Shown here: one piece after another, positions 13,701-22,466 of the stretch
Numbering within the stretch: the stretch's first letter is position 1
How the letters are laid out: every line of letters starts with the position of its first letter
Assembly (NCBI RefSeq): GCF_964275005.1
Contig: NC_092705.1
Span: 5,878,641 to 5,942,640 of the forward strand
Origin: Diadema setosum
Lineage: Eukaryota > Echinodermata > Echinoidea > Diadematoida > Diadematidae
Length of the DNA: 64,000 nucleotides
Reading direction: 5' to 3'
The notes under the pieces: model-generated
What the model was told of the DNA's origin: nothing
The model's input: the letters and a program-made list of their open reading frames with translations, nothing else
Database searches by the model: none
Made by a program: the position numbers and the translations under genes

Positions 13701-16700
13701 CCAGCAGCGCATGTTCTTCCTCTTCTCCGACATCCTGGTCTACACCAGCAAGGGGGTGACGCCCACCAACCAGTTCAAAGTGCACGGCCAGATCCCGCTC
13801 AAGGGAGTGGTGGTGAGTGAAGCGTGATGATGCACATTTCTGTTATCCTTTGTGACATGTAGGCCCTGAAATATCTTTGAAAGATAGCTGGTGGTGTTCT
13901 TGGAAGAAATGATATCAGTCTGAAGTGACATGGCAAATATAGTTAGTACAGTGGACTCCCGTTATAACGAAGTCCTTGGGACCGGCAGTTTTCTTTCGTT
14001 ACATCAAAATTTTGTATAATGGATAAAGCGGATAATGTTGCAGCCTGAAATCTTACTTCATTGTAACCAGAATTTCTTCATATCTGTGTTTGTTGTAACA
14101 GGAGGGCAATGTAGTGTTTATCACTCTTGGTTATAAGGTATCCCCAGCCCCGCCCCCCCCCCCCAAAAAAAAAGTATATATGAATGACCAATAAACAGCA
14201 AGTGATGGAATGAAGACAAGTCTTCACAGGTAAGGATCTTAAGATCATTCTGGCCCATCTGTCTGAAACTTTAGGTTTTTCACCGATGTGCTGGTGTTCT
14301 TGAAATGAGGAGAGTGTATCCACGAATATTTCCTGCAAGAGTCACAAATGTTGTTAGTGGTTGATGGCTGTCAATTTCCTACAGACACCATTGTCTTACT
14401 TTGTTTTGATTTTTGTTTTGATTTTTTTGCTCCCGATTTATTTATCCACTTTTGTCAGCTGGAGGACAGTGAGCTTGACCGGTCAGTCGCCAACTGCTTC
14501 ACACTCTACGGAGGCAACAAGACGGTCGTCATAGCAGCCAGCAGCCCTGAGGAGAAGACGAGATGGATGGAGGTGAGGGAGAGATGAATATTCACAACAT
14601 ATCCTCAAATTGGCAATGCATTTTAGGAGGAATATAGTTCCAGATTCTCTCTCAAATTGGCAACACATCTTAGGAGAAATAAAGTTCTAGGTTTTCTTGG
14701 CAACACATTTTAGTATGAATAAAGTTCAAGATTCTCTCTCAAATTGGCAACATATCTCAGGAGAAATAAAGTTCCAGATTCTGTCTCAAATTGGCATGAA
14801 TTTGTAAAGTTCTTTTTTATTTTGTTCAGATTTTTTTGTTCTTCTCTTTCCCAATTTCTAGACTTGTTCTTGAAAGAAAGAAAGAAAAATATGAGCAGAA
14901 GGAAATGTGTCGCATGAGAATATTTTTCCCCCATCATGATATATGAATTGTTGCTCTCTACACTCTGAGTGTCCGTCTCGTGCACAGTTTTAATGCAGTT
15001 CATCGTTGAAGTAACGCACACGTACATCTTCTTTCTTGACTTCAGGATATCAGGACAGCCATGGCCATGTGCCAGGATGACCAGTCGACGGATTCCATCA
15101 GTAAGTGCTTCACGCTGTCACAACGAGTGATATGCTACTATTTGTGAATAGACTGTGATTAGGTGAAGTCGTCACAATGCAACACCTATTAAGACAACAC
15201 TCTTTCGGTGCATGATATGAAGTCACTTGAGGCATGCGGACCATGTTGGGGTCACTGTGAATTCCATGCCTGGAAAGATTTTCTGTCTTTTAAATTTGAG
15301 GTTGTCATCTCAAAAACTTTACGTAGAAATGTATATTCTTTTCCAATTTTCTATCATATATTAACCATTTCACCTTGATGAGTGTGGGAGACAGTGAAAT
15401 GAATTTTAGTCAAATATTTGAGGTGCATTTATAGATAATTTTGCGAGTTTAATTGAAAGAAATATAAAATTTTTATATTTTGAGAATGTTGATCAAAATC
15501 CCTTTCCTGTTTGTGCTGGTAAAAATATGTTTTATTTTGAGAGGAACTGTGCCTTGACCCTTGATGCTCCGAGGCACTTGGTTAAACTTTGCAATCTTTT
15601 TCCATCAGCATTCTGTAATTCTTCCAAACATGACCTGGTTGTAAGTTATCGAGCCCACTCAGGTGCAGCAATGTGCCCCAGTCTTTCCATGGTGACCCAA
15701 TAGGATTAGGGGGAGTATGTAATCTATATTCATTGACAGTTAGTTTTCAGGCATTTGTGCCAATTGGTAAAAAAAAAGCATTCCATCAGACATATCAACT
15801 TGCGTACAAAGCACAGTAAGGGTTGAAGAAAGGGAAAAATATTGTATTCTTGACCTGTTGAGGACAGTTTAATTTCACTACAACACGCACTTCCCATAGA
15901 CCCCTGCCCGAGTATACTCTGGACTCGTCCTCAACGGGTTAAGAGTGTCCACGTTTGTGTACATGCTTGACGAAGCTATAGTTCACAATAACTGACCACA
16001 AATGAACATGTGCTATGTGTTACAGATACGCCAGACCAAGATTCCGCATTCGACGAGGCGGATGACGACCTCTCGTCGCCCTCGCGGTCGCTAGATCGCC
16101 AGTCACACCACCGTGCCAACACCACCGTCCACGTATGCTGGCATCGCAACACCAGCGTGAGCATGGCAGATCACGTCAGAGCAGTAGAGGTGAGACTTTC
16201 CCCTTCAAACTCCTCAGTAGATGAAAGCGAGAGACGCTCGTACAGATACTTTTAATCATCTGGAGAGGAACTGAATACTTTCTTGCTTAACTCAAATAAA
16301 GCGATGATTGCAAACACCAAAGAATGTCAGGAAAATATCTGTACTTTTCTCAACATACAGTATGTCCCCCCAAAAAAATATGATCTGATTTCAGCATTGA
16401 TAACTTTCAATGATTATGATTAAACTGTCTGAATGATATTTCAGGCTCTGAAAATATAACATCTAACGTATATTTTGCCGAAAACCCCATTCAGTTTGGT
16501 TAAGTGGTCACACAGAAAAGTGTGGATCATTGTAAAGCATGCCATGGGTCAGTTTTTTTCCAAGTTTAGCACTTGGATGCTCTTGGAACTGCATATTAAT
16601 GTGTGAACACAATGGACAAAACTGGCAGGGAAGGGATTTTCAACATGCTCTACTAAGATCCTCATTTCTCTTTGACCTTTGAAGCAATCAGGTGGGATTT

Positions 16701-19197
16701 TCTGTAAGATGTAGGTAATAAGTTATGGTTTCGTTATGGTTTCATACCCTGAAATTGTATTCAGATTGATTCACAATTTTTAAAGTTATCGTTGCTAAGT
16801 GTCTCATAATTTTTTTGGGGGACGTATGGAATTGTGTAGTTGACAGTTACATAAAGCCAGAAATGATCCACTAGAGATGTGATTTGCAAACCGTGTCAAC
16901 CTCTGTGCTTCCTAGAAGTATGTCTTACATGAGGAAATGCTAATACTTTATCTTTTTTTCCACTGTCATGTTTCATTTGTCGTCCTATCGAATATAGAAC
17001 CAGCTGAGCGGCTTCCTGCTGCGCAAGTTCAAGAACAGCAACGGCTGGCAGAAGCTGTGGGTGGTCTTTACAAACTTCTGCCTCTTCTTCTACAAGAGTC
17101 ACCAGGTAAGGGAATGGGGGACCAACTGTCACCAGTGACACTGAATAAGAGAGACTGTTTACACCCCTCCCCCCCCCCACACACACACATACACGCTGTA
17201 TAGGAAGGCCACCTGTTGATAATAACCTCTGTAAATAGATAAACTATTATCAACCGTTATACTCTTACCAAACATGCCATGCTCGTGTTCCCACGGGCAT
17301 GGCAGTTGAGTGCCAGATGCATGTTTTGTCCCTGCAGTCAAGCATGCATTCCTTGTCTGTGCCCACTGGTCCTTGATGGTGTGTTTGTTGTACTTGACTA
17401 TCTCCATTGCTGAAGTACTCCTGCAACATACTTGTATAATTTGTGTTTACAATTGTTGAGAATCATCTTGCCAATGATCAACCATTGTTGTTAATCTGAA
17501 GTTCCGAAATGAATCGCCGCTGAAGGATTAGCACCATGCATTGTGGCTAAAAAAAAAAATTACTTGCACTTTATGGGTTAAATTTAGTGGTAGTGGTGGT
17601 GGTGGCTCCCTCCCCTAACTTAACATAATATTATGACTTTTGAATGGTGTGATGAATCATTGCACACAGTCCTCACAACACATCGACAATAACCTACCAA
17701 CGCTCAAGTTTGCTTTTACAGAATAAAACAAGAAGAAAGGGATAGACTAATATATAACTGAGACAGTGCATAGAACCCAAACCCATACTTCATTACAGCA
17801 AATCAGTACACTACTAAATGGACAGTCTGTCCAGCATGTTTTTGTACTCCTCTGTATGTTTTGGAGTAACAAATGGATTGCTTTACCAGTGAGATGGTTT
17901 TTAAATACTGAGCCCTAGGATGAGGAATCTCTGTGTTCTGCTACATAGCACTATAGGTACACTGTAGATGTTTTGTATCTGCTAAGAAACAGAAATGATG
18001 CTGAAGATGACATCTCCTCCTCTTCCTTCTCCTCCACCTCTTCATCTTCCTCCTCTTTCTCTTCCTCTTTCTCCTCCTCCCCCTGCCCCTCCTCTTCTTT
18101 CTTTTCCTTCTCCTCCTCTTCTTCCTCTTCCTCCTCCTCCTTCTCCTCCTTCTCCTCTTCCTCCTCCCTCCTCCTCCTCCTCCTCCTCCTTCTCCTCCTT
18201 CTCCTCCTTCTCCTCTTCCTCCTCCCTCCTCCTCCTCCTCCTCCTCCTCCTCCTCCTCCTTCTCCTCCTTCTCCTCCTTCTCCTCTTCCTCCTCCCTCCT
18301 CCTCCTCCTCCTCCTCCTCCTTCTCCTCCTTCTCCTCCTTCTCCTCTTCCTCCTCCCTCCTCCTCCTCCTCCTCCTCCTCCTCCTCCTTCTCCTCCTTCT
18401 CCTCTTCCTCCTCCCTCCTCCTCCTCCTCCTCCTCCTCCTCCTCCTCCTCCTTCTCCTCCTCCTCCTCTTCTCTTCCACTACCTCCACATCCTCCCTCCT
18501 CCTCCTCCTCCTTCTCCTCCTTCTCCTCTTCCTCCTCCTTCTCCTCCTTCTCCTCCTCCTCCTCCTCCTCCTCCTCCTCCTCCTCATCCTCCTCCTCCTT
18601 CTCCTCCTTCCTCCTCCTCCTCCTCCTGCTCCTGCTCCTCATTCTTCCATCCCTCCAGGATGACTACCCTCTGGCCAGCCTCCCCCTCCTGGGCTACTCC
18701 GTCATGATCCCCGCAGAGGAGGATGACATCCGCAAGGACTATGTCTTCAAGCTCCAGTTCAAGACCCACGTGTACTTCTTCCGCGCCGAGAGCGAGTACA
18801 CTTTCAGCAGGTGCGTTTGTGGAAGGATGATGGTGGTAAATTGTCAGTGACAGTGGTAGCAGCCAGATATGGGCACTGGTAGCAACATTTGCTCTTGATC
18901 ACTAGTGGAAAAGCAAGAGAGTATGAACCATGCATCTGAAGAAAAAAAAAAACCCACAGAAATGCCATTCTAAAAGTGTTGAAAGGGTTGTCGGAGAATG
19001 GTATTTTACCATTTAGTAACAATGACCAGAATGTTACAGTGGAATGTACCCCAAAGGAAACTAAGACAATCAGTCCAAAAATTTATGACTATTCAATGTT
19101 TTGTTACTGCAACTGCTGGATATGAAGACTACCACTGTTCATGATGTCACAGTAAGACACCATTATAAAGAAGATATAAAGAGAATTCCATGAAATA

Positions 19198-19236
<39 letters not shown>

Positions 19237-20738
19237 ATTTTTTTTTTTTTAAAGCACACATTCCTGCCACTGATTACTGACATATGTTGAGAATGATACT
19301 GCCTTCATTATGCTGGAAAAATAAAAATGCTGGTATGTTGTATTCTCGGTATAGTTTCTGTTATATATCGTTGTCCTATTGTGACATCATTCATTGTTGT
19401 AGTCTTCTTATCCAGCAATTACAGCATGTGGATTAACTGGAAACTTTGGCAATTTATAACTTTTCAATGGATTGTCTAATTTTCCTCAGTCCACATATAT
19501 ATTTGGGCTTCATTCCCCTTTTAACTTGTGAATCAATCCTTCAGGTTCAGGAATCTGCTTTAGTCTGAACAGTGTCTGTGGAGATTTAAGAATCTAAATA
19601 GCAAATGGGTTAGGTGCTTCCGGCACTTGATGCAATTGCGAGTTTAAGTTGTGTAGGTACATTCACAGGGATCATTAGAACTTTGTTGTAGCATGCACAG
19701 CAGTTTGTCTACACATGTTTCCTTTTGTCATGGTCATGCTTGGCTGAGCAGAAGAGAGAACTAATGAGGTGGAAACCATGGTTAGCCTTTATTCAAACAT
19801 GCAGGTCGACTCTGCTGAAAGGAGGGCCATGTTAACCTCCAAATTTGCTGCGTAGGTGGATCCGTATTTGTGGTCTACTACTCTTGTACGTAATGATCTC
19901 TCTTCAGGGCACAAGTTTGCATTTTTAGGATAATTGCTTATATTATGTCAGAAGTTCAAGGGATTGTATAGTTTTGGTTGAGACCTAATTTCAGGTTTCT
20001 AACATTTTTGGGTGAGATAATGAGAAACCTCTTGTGAAATATGAAAGAGCATGTAATTCCATGAGGAATTCAACATTTATTTGATGAAAAATGGTTTTGA
20101 AATGGCTGAGATATCCAAAACAGAGCGATTCTAGTAAAGTGTGGGACCCACACTTTACTACGATCGCTTTGTTTTACTTTGTTTTTTGATGTTTCAGTCA
20201 TTCCAAACCCGATTTTCATCAAATAAACTTTGAATTCCTCCTAAAATGGTATGCGCTGTACTATTTCGTAAGTGTTTTCTTGGTATCTTGCAAAAAGTTA
20301 AAAGCCCAATTCTCATCTCCACCAATACTGTACCATCCCTTTAATGTGCAAGTTGATGCTTTTGTCAGGAGTGTCTGCTTCGTTGCAATTTCTGCTTCTT
20401 TTCAAATGGTCATGAGCAGCCAGGTTTCTGGATCAGGAGTTAAAATAGCTTGAACTCATTATTTTCAATGGTAGGTTACTTGGTTGCTTGAAAGGGTTTT
20501 GGTTTTTAGTGAGGGTTGCAGTTAGATTGCAGTATGTCAATTGACATTGATACATTGATGTGTGAAAATAAATCATATGAACATTTGTCTTGATAACAGC
20601 AGCTATGTGAATAGTTGTTGACTTAGACTGAAATATGATTTTTCATTTTTCGTTTGCTCATTTTGTCACATTTGCAGGTGGATGGAGGTTCTGAAGAGCG
20701 CTACATTCAGCAGCAAGATGGAAAATGACATCATGTAG
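1640..20738 (+). CDS. FARP: FARP-type FERM/RhoGEF/PH protein, C-terminal part (14 exons)
   Basis: Joined exons: 1640-1743, 4836-4925, 8420-8550, 9156-9237, 10015-10201, 10885-10935, 12396-12526, 13654-13812, 14459-14572, 15046-15100, 16026-16189, 16998-17105, 18659-18810, 20678-20738. All phases agree and give 528 codons from the first complete codon to TAG. Order seen: acidic/Ser linker (1-34), Dbl-homology RhoGEF domain (about 38-250, with TTERTYLKDLE and FLLKPVQRLLHY), PH1 (about 259-356, with CLHKLSRKGYQQRMFFLFSD), a Ser/Asp-rich spacer, PH2 (about 424-518, with GFLLRKFKNSNGWQKLWVVF) and a short tail. DH-PH-PH with these motifs is diagnostic of FARP1/FARP2, exchange factors for Rac/Cdc42-type GTPases that act at the membrane in neurite and dendrite growth. 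The FERM domain expected N-terminally is not in the window, so the model is 5' partial. A single ancestral FARP is likely; FARP1 versus FARP2 cannot be decided. Splice borders are inferred by eye. Confidence 0.93.
3625..3970 (+). mobile_element. tRNA-derived SINE
   Basis: Begins with a tRNA-like head: box A-like TGGCTCAGTCGGTAGTG (about 3648), anticodon-arm-like CTGCCTCCAGATCC, and box B-like TTTGATTCCCGAGTC (about 3691). A 250-bp non-tRNA body with GGGCAATAACCCAGTG follows. RNA polymerase III SINE layout, inserted in a FARP intron. Confidence 0.72.
4836..4925 (+). CDS. FARP: FARP exon b: DH domain start
   Basis: Thirty codons between CCACAG and GTAAGT. They contain the first conserved DH helix, AYFIAKEILTTERTYLKDLE, the clearest family signature in the gene. 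Phase 0 on both sides. Confidence 0.92.
4960..5150. mobile_element. Inverted-repeat element with telomere-like interior
   Basis: Ends are roughly inverted (GGGCAGTTACCCCGTGGGC left, GGTGGGTAATTTCCCTC right). The interior is a degenerate CCCTAA-type array (ACCCTAACCC, CCTAATCCTAACCC, ACCCTAATC). Lies directly after FARP exon b. Confidence 0.55.
5400..5540. repeat. (GT)n-rich then (GA)n microsatellite
   Basis: Interrupted GTGT/TGTG repeats with TGCATG variants, then a GAGA run at 5518-5537. Confidence 0.8.
5700..5880. repeat. G-rich low complexity with two poly-G runs
   Basis: GGA/GGGG-rich purine tract with poly-G runs near 5710-5722 and 5860-5876; could form G-quadruplex structure. Confidence 0.7.
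6270..6950. repeat. 10-bp CT-rich minisatellite
   Basis: About 680 bp of a near-perfect tandem unit TCTCCCTATC with TCTTCCTATC and TTTCCCTATC variants and occasional 8-bp units. Entirely pyrimidine plus A on this strand; intronic in FARP. Confidence 0.93.
7885..8024. mobile_element. Short hairpin MITE (GGGAGGCATTTCATGA ends)
   Basis: Left GGGAGGCATTTCATGAAACA pairs with right ATGCTTCATGAGATGCCCC. Interior carries CAGCCAATCAGATG, like the GATTGGCTG core of the GGGCCCCATTTCA elements at 37.9 and 46.9 kb, so probably a diverged relative. Confidence 0.6.
8041..8135. repeat. (GT)n microsatellite
   Basis: Interrupted TGTGTG repeats with TATGTA variants in a FARP intron. Confidence 0.75.
8420..8550 (+). 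CDS. FARP: FARP exon c: DH domain
   Basis: Follows CTGGCTGTAG and precedes GTGAGG. It encodes WFRKATTNEANLPETL through FLKEVEQRLSSW, the DH segment around the second conserved helix (DPIYEFHCKFL). It ends inside the Trp codon completed by the next exon. Confidence 0.9.
9156..9237 (+). CDS. FARP: FARP exon d: DH domain
   Basis: Short 82-nt exon after CCAACAG, before GTCAGT. It encodes EGRPNAQGKGGHQRVGDILL and a following helix, matching the variable DH loop and the GDILL helix of FARP proteins. It is hidden behind larger out-of-frame reading frames. Confidence 0.87.
10015..10201 (+). CDS. FARP: FARP exon e: DH catalytic core
   Basis: Encodes LYTGYISRLEEIL through QKVCYLPFNTFLLKPVQR and LLHYKLVLE, covering the most conserved part of the DH domain, the long helix contacting the GTPase switch regions. 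Acceptor AAAGCAG, donor GTAAGC; ends with one base of a split Arg codon. Confidence 0.93.
10885..10935 (+). CDS. FARP: FARP exon f: 51-nt DH exon
   Basis: Microexon between CTCGACAG and GTGAGT. It encodes LVKHYQPSHPDYKDCK, the short loop after the conserved DH helix. Split codons on both sides fit the neighbouring exons exactly. Confidence 0.88.
11635..11817. mobile_element. MITE with telomere-like interior
   Basis: Terminal inverted repeats ACATTTGCTCCTGCAACAAT and ATTGTGGCAGGAGCAAATGT. The interior includes CCTTAACCCTAATCC and ACCCTAACCCTA, a degenerate CCCTAA array. Confidence 0.7.
12396..12526 (+). CDS. FARP: FARP exon g: end of DH, link to PH1
   Basis: Encodes the last DH helix and the DH-PH linker, including ENFQKLTELQRDLVGMDTL, after CCACACAG and before GTAAGA. 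Family-typical sequence; ends in phase 0. Confidence 0.91.
12538..13360. repeat. GATGAT/GGTGAT-rich low-complexity DNA
   Basis: Long stretches of TGATGG, GATGAT and GGTGATG in the FARP intron after exon g, interrupted at 12727-12978 by an inverted-repeat element. Confidence 0.85.
12727..12978. mobile_element. MITE with TTCGCGA-rich ends, TA flanks
   Basis: Ends CTGTATAC and GTATACAG, flanked by TA. Each side has repeated TTCGCGA/TCGCGAA boxes (ATTTTCGCGAATTTCGCGAG twice on the left, CTCGCGAAAT on the right). It interrupts the GATGAT tract. Confidence 0.72.
13654..13812 (+). CDS. FARP: FARP exon h: PH1, first strands
   Basis: Fifty-three codons after CAACTCTAG and before GTGAGT. REGCLHKLSRKGYQQRMFFL and FSDILVYTSKG are the first beta strands of the pleckstrin-homology domain that packs on the DH domain. 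Confidence 0.93.
13949..14111. mobile_element. pogo/Tigger-like MITE
   Basis: Left end CAGTGGACTCCCGTTATAAC and right end GTTGTAACAGGAGGGCAATG are inverted repeats, flanked by TA on both sides. These termini are characteristic of pogo-class Tc1/mariner elements. No transposase; 163 bp. Confidence 0.78.
14459..14572 (+). CDS. FARP: FARP exon i: PH1, last strands and helix start
   Basis: Thirty-eight codons between TTTGTCAG and GTGAGG. NCFTLYGGNKTVVIAASSPE and EKTRWME are the closing strands and the Trp-containing C-terminal helix of PH1. Confidence 0.92.
14604..14800. repeat. About 47-bp tandem repeat, four copies
   Basis: Units start near 14604, 14651, 14696, 14738 and 14785 and share CTCAAATTGGCAACACAT, TTAGGAGAAATAAAGTTC and CAGATTCTCT. 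It follows FARP exon i by 32 bp. Confidence 0.82.
15046..15100 (+). CDS. FARP: FARP exon j: end of PH1 helix
   Basis: Fifty-five nucleotides after GACTTCAG, before GTAAGT. It encodes DIRTAMAMCQDDQSTDSI, the end of the PH1 helix and the start of the spacer. Confidence 0.86.
15854..15942. mobile_element. piggyBac-like MITE relic
   Basis: Ends ACCTGTTGAGGACAGT and ACTCGTCCTCAACGGGTTAA are inverted. TTAA abuts the right end; the left TTGA is diverged. Interior contains the palindrome GAGTATACTC. A relative lies at 46279. Confidence 0.55.
16026..16189 (+). CDS. FARP: FARP exon k: inter-PH spacer
   Basis: Between GTTACAG and GTGAGA. It encodes an acidic Ser-rich spacer and then HRNTSVSMADHVRAVE, a conserved stretch just before PH2 in FARP proteins. 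The Ser-rich part could be a phosphorylation region (inference). Confidence 0.9.
16998..17105 (+). CDS. FARP: FARP exon l: PH2, first strands
   Basis: Thirty-six codons: NQLSGFLLRKFKNSNGWQKL, then WVVFTNFCLFFYKSHQ, the first strands of the second PH domain. Acceptor AATATAG, donor GTAAGG. Confidence 0.93.
17995..18656. repeat. Giant (CTC)n polypyrimidine tract
   Basis: About 650 bp almost without purines on this strand, mostly CTC with CTT/TCC blocks in higher-order units of about 60 bp (CTCCTTCTCCTCTTCCTCCT recurs). It runs straight into the acceptor of FARP exon m. Long reading frames in it are artefacts. Confidence 0.97.
18659..18810 (+). CDS. FARP: FARP exon m: PH2 core
   Basis: Encodes DDYPLASLPLLGYSVMIPAE, then KDYVFKLQFKTHVYFFRAES, the PH2 core. 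Its acceptor (CCCTCCAG) is the end of an approximately 650-bp pure pyrimidine tract. Donor GTGCGT; ends in a split Arg codon. Confidence 0.93.
19196..19252. repeat. (TA)n then poly-T
   Basis: A TATA repeat followed by about 30 T, intronic in FARP. Confidence 0.85.
19958..20343. mobile_element. TTAAAGGG foldback element, copy 1
   Basis: Long imperfect inverted repeat. Left AAGGGATTGTATAG pairs with right CTGTACCATCCCTTTAA. Arms share GAAAACCTCTTGTGAAAT-type and GGCTGAGATATCC-type blocks. The centre is a perfect hairpin with 13-bp arms AGTAAAGTGTGGG / CCCACACTTTACT. Same family as 48399-48788. Confidence 0.78.
20678..20738 (+). CDS. FARP: FARP last exon n and stop
   Basis: After TTTGCAG, it encodes WMEVLKSATFSSKMENDIM and TAG (20736-20738). 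WMEVL is the Trp-bearing C-terminal PH helix. The tail after PH2 is very short. Confidence 0.9.
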
Positions 20739-22460
20739 GCAGAAAACTCCCTCTCCACCGGACTCCGCCCAAGCCATTCCCCTCTCCAGTGGACTCTGGA
20801 CTTCCACTGGGCCCCAAACCCCCCTTCCCACCCAGCCATTCCCCATCTAACCAGGCCCAGGGGCCCCGACCATTCCCTAATCCAAGCTAGTAAAGAATTA
20901 GAGTAATCCCCCTTCCCCCTCTTTTGTTTATTGTTCTCCTCGTCAAATCTGTCTTCTGGAGGCTGACATCGTTAGTGGGGTGATGGAGGAAAGTGTATCC
21001 AATCTCCAGGAAGTTGTGACCGCATCTTCATGAATGTCTTTATTTCTTTTTTTAAGCCCTCGCTATGACCGCTGGTAGAGCTTGCCATTTCACTGCCAAG
21101 GAGATGGAATGTAGTGCAAACAAGAAGAGTGATTATTTATTGATGGGGGAAAGCTACTCTCTTTATTGTCCCCACGTACCCCAGTTAAGAGTGTCAATGC
21201 GCCTTCGTTGCATGGCTCGACAAGTGAATTGTCTCTTTGTAACAGATGTTTTTGGAGGTTTGTTTGTTTTTTTTTGCCAAACACTGCCCTCAGTCACCCC
21301 TTTTCCTGGCAAGTCTCTTGTCACTCTACGTTGATCTTCTTCATGTCGAACAAGATCTCAAGATGAACAGAGAGTGAGAGAGGGAGACAGCAAGAAACAG
21401 TTTATGGACACACTGGAGATGTTTTGTTTGTAGGTTATTCCGACTCCTGTGATGTCCGGGGAAGGGAGTCTAGGCCGAAACGCCTGTCCAAACGTGATCA
21501 ATTTTCTCACTTTGACATTTGAGAGGAAAGAGCAAAGCCAACCATCATTGTTTCTTGGTCCCGTAATCTATGTTCAGGCCATTCCTGTAGACCACGCTTT
21601 GCAACACAGTTGTGTGATATTCGAAGTTAATCGCAGCTCTTATCGTAGCCCATGAAAAAAAAAAGAAAAAAAGATAATGTGCCTACCGCTGATAACCCAA
21701 ATGAAAATATTGCCGATCCTTTTAAATGGGAGCTAACTTCTTCACCGTGACTCTCACCGTAGTATCAAATGTACATCAAACCATCAGACCAAAATAAGTA
21801 TTAAGCTCCACTTGAGGTTTGTGGAACACCGCTTCACGCCTCTGGTCCTGAAATGTTGGGAAGAACAACATTTGCAGACGCCATATTCCAACACATACTT
21901 ATAAATCGGCTGCTGTTACAGCTTGCCTTAAACTTTGGAATATAGGACTAAAAGTTACGGTTTCCTGTGTGCACAAAATGTAAGGCTTTGTAATGTAATA
22001 ACACATATTTGTTGTAACCATTTATGTGTTCAGTCATACGCACAGGTATCCATGTAGTTACAGTTGCTATCCCTCTTACATTGAACTTCGTACGCTGGTA
22101 ATATGGTGCCACTGACAGTTGCGTGTACAACAGTTTTGTTTTAACAGTGGTTGTACGAATCAAATGTGTGGTCTACTGTAAACTTGAAAATACCTTGTGG
22201 TATAGAAATGGTTGCAGATTTTGCACTCTTTTGGAAGTAACATGAAAATAACAACACCCAAATAACTGAATGTTTGTGTGTGTGTGGTATGTGAACATGT
22301 ACAGATTATAAACATGCAAAGTTCACTGGAAGCTAAAAAAACAAAAAAGAGATAAATTTCCCACTTATACTGTGAATGCTAACATTTGATCAAGAATCAG
22401 TTATATCTGCTTGTATTTTTGAAATGTAAAGGTATAGCTGCAAGGCTCAGGTTATAAAAC

Positions 22461-22466
22461 AATAAA
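22461..22466 (+). terminator. Candidate FARP polyadenylation signal (proximal)
   Basis: First good AATAAA after the FARP stop codon, followed by TTGTAGTGTC. Usage is unverified. Confidence 0.35.

Noticed and set aside
17941..18707. Several open frames above 180 codons on both strands (poly-Ser/Pro/Leu, poly-Glu/Arg)
   Set aside because: They are translations of the (CTC)n tract; composition is pure repeat and a real FARP exon starts only at 18659.
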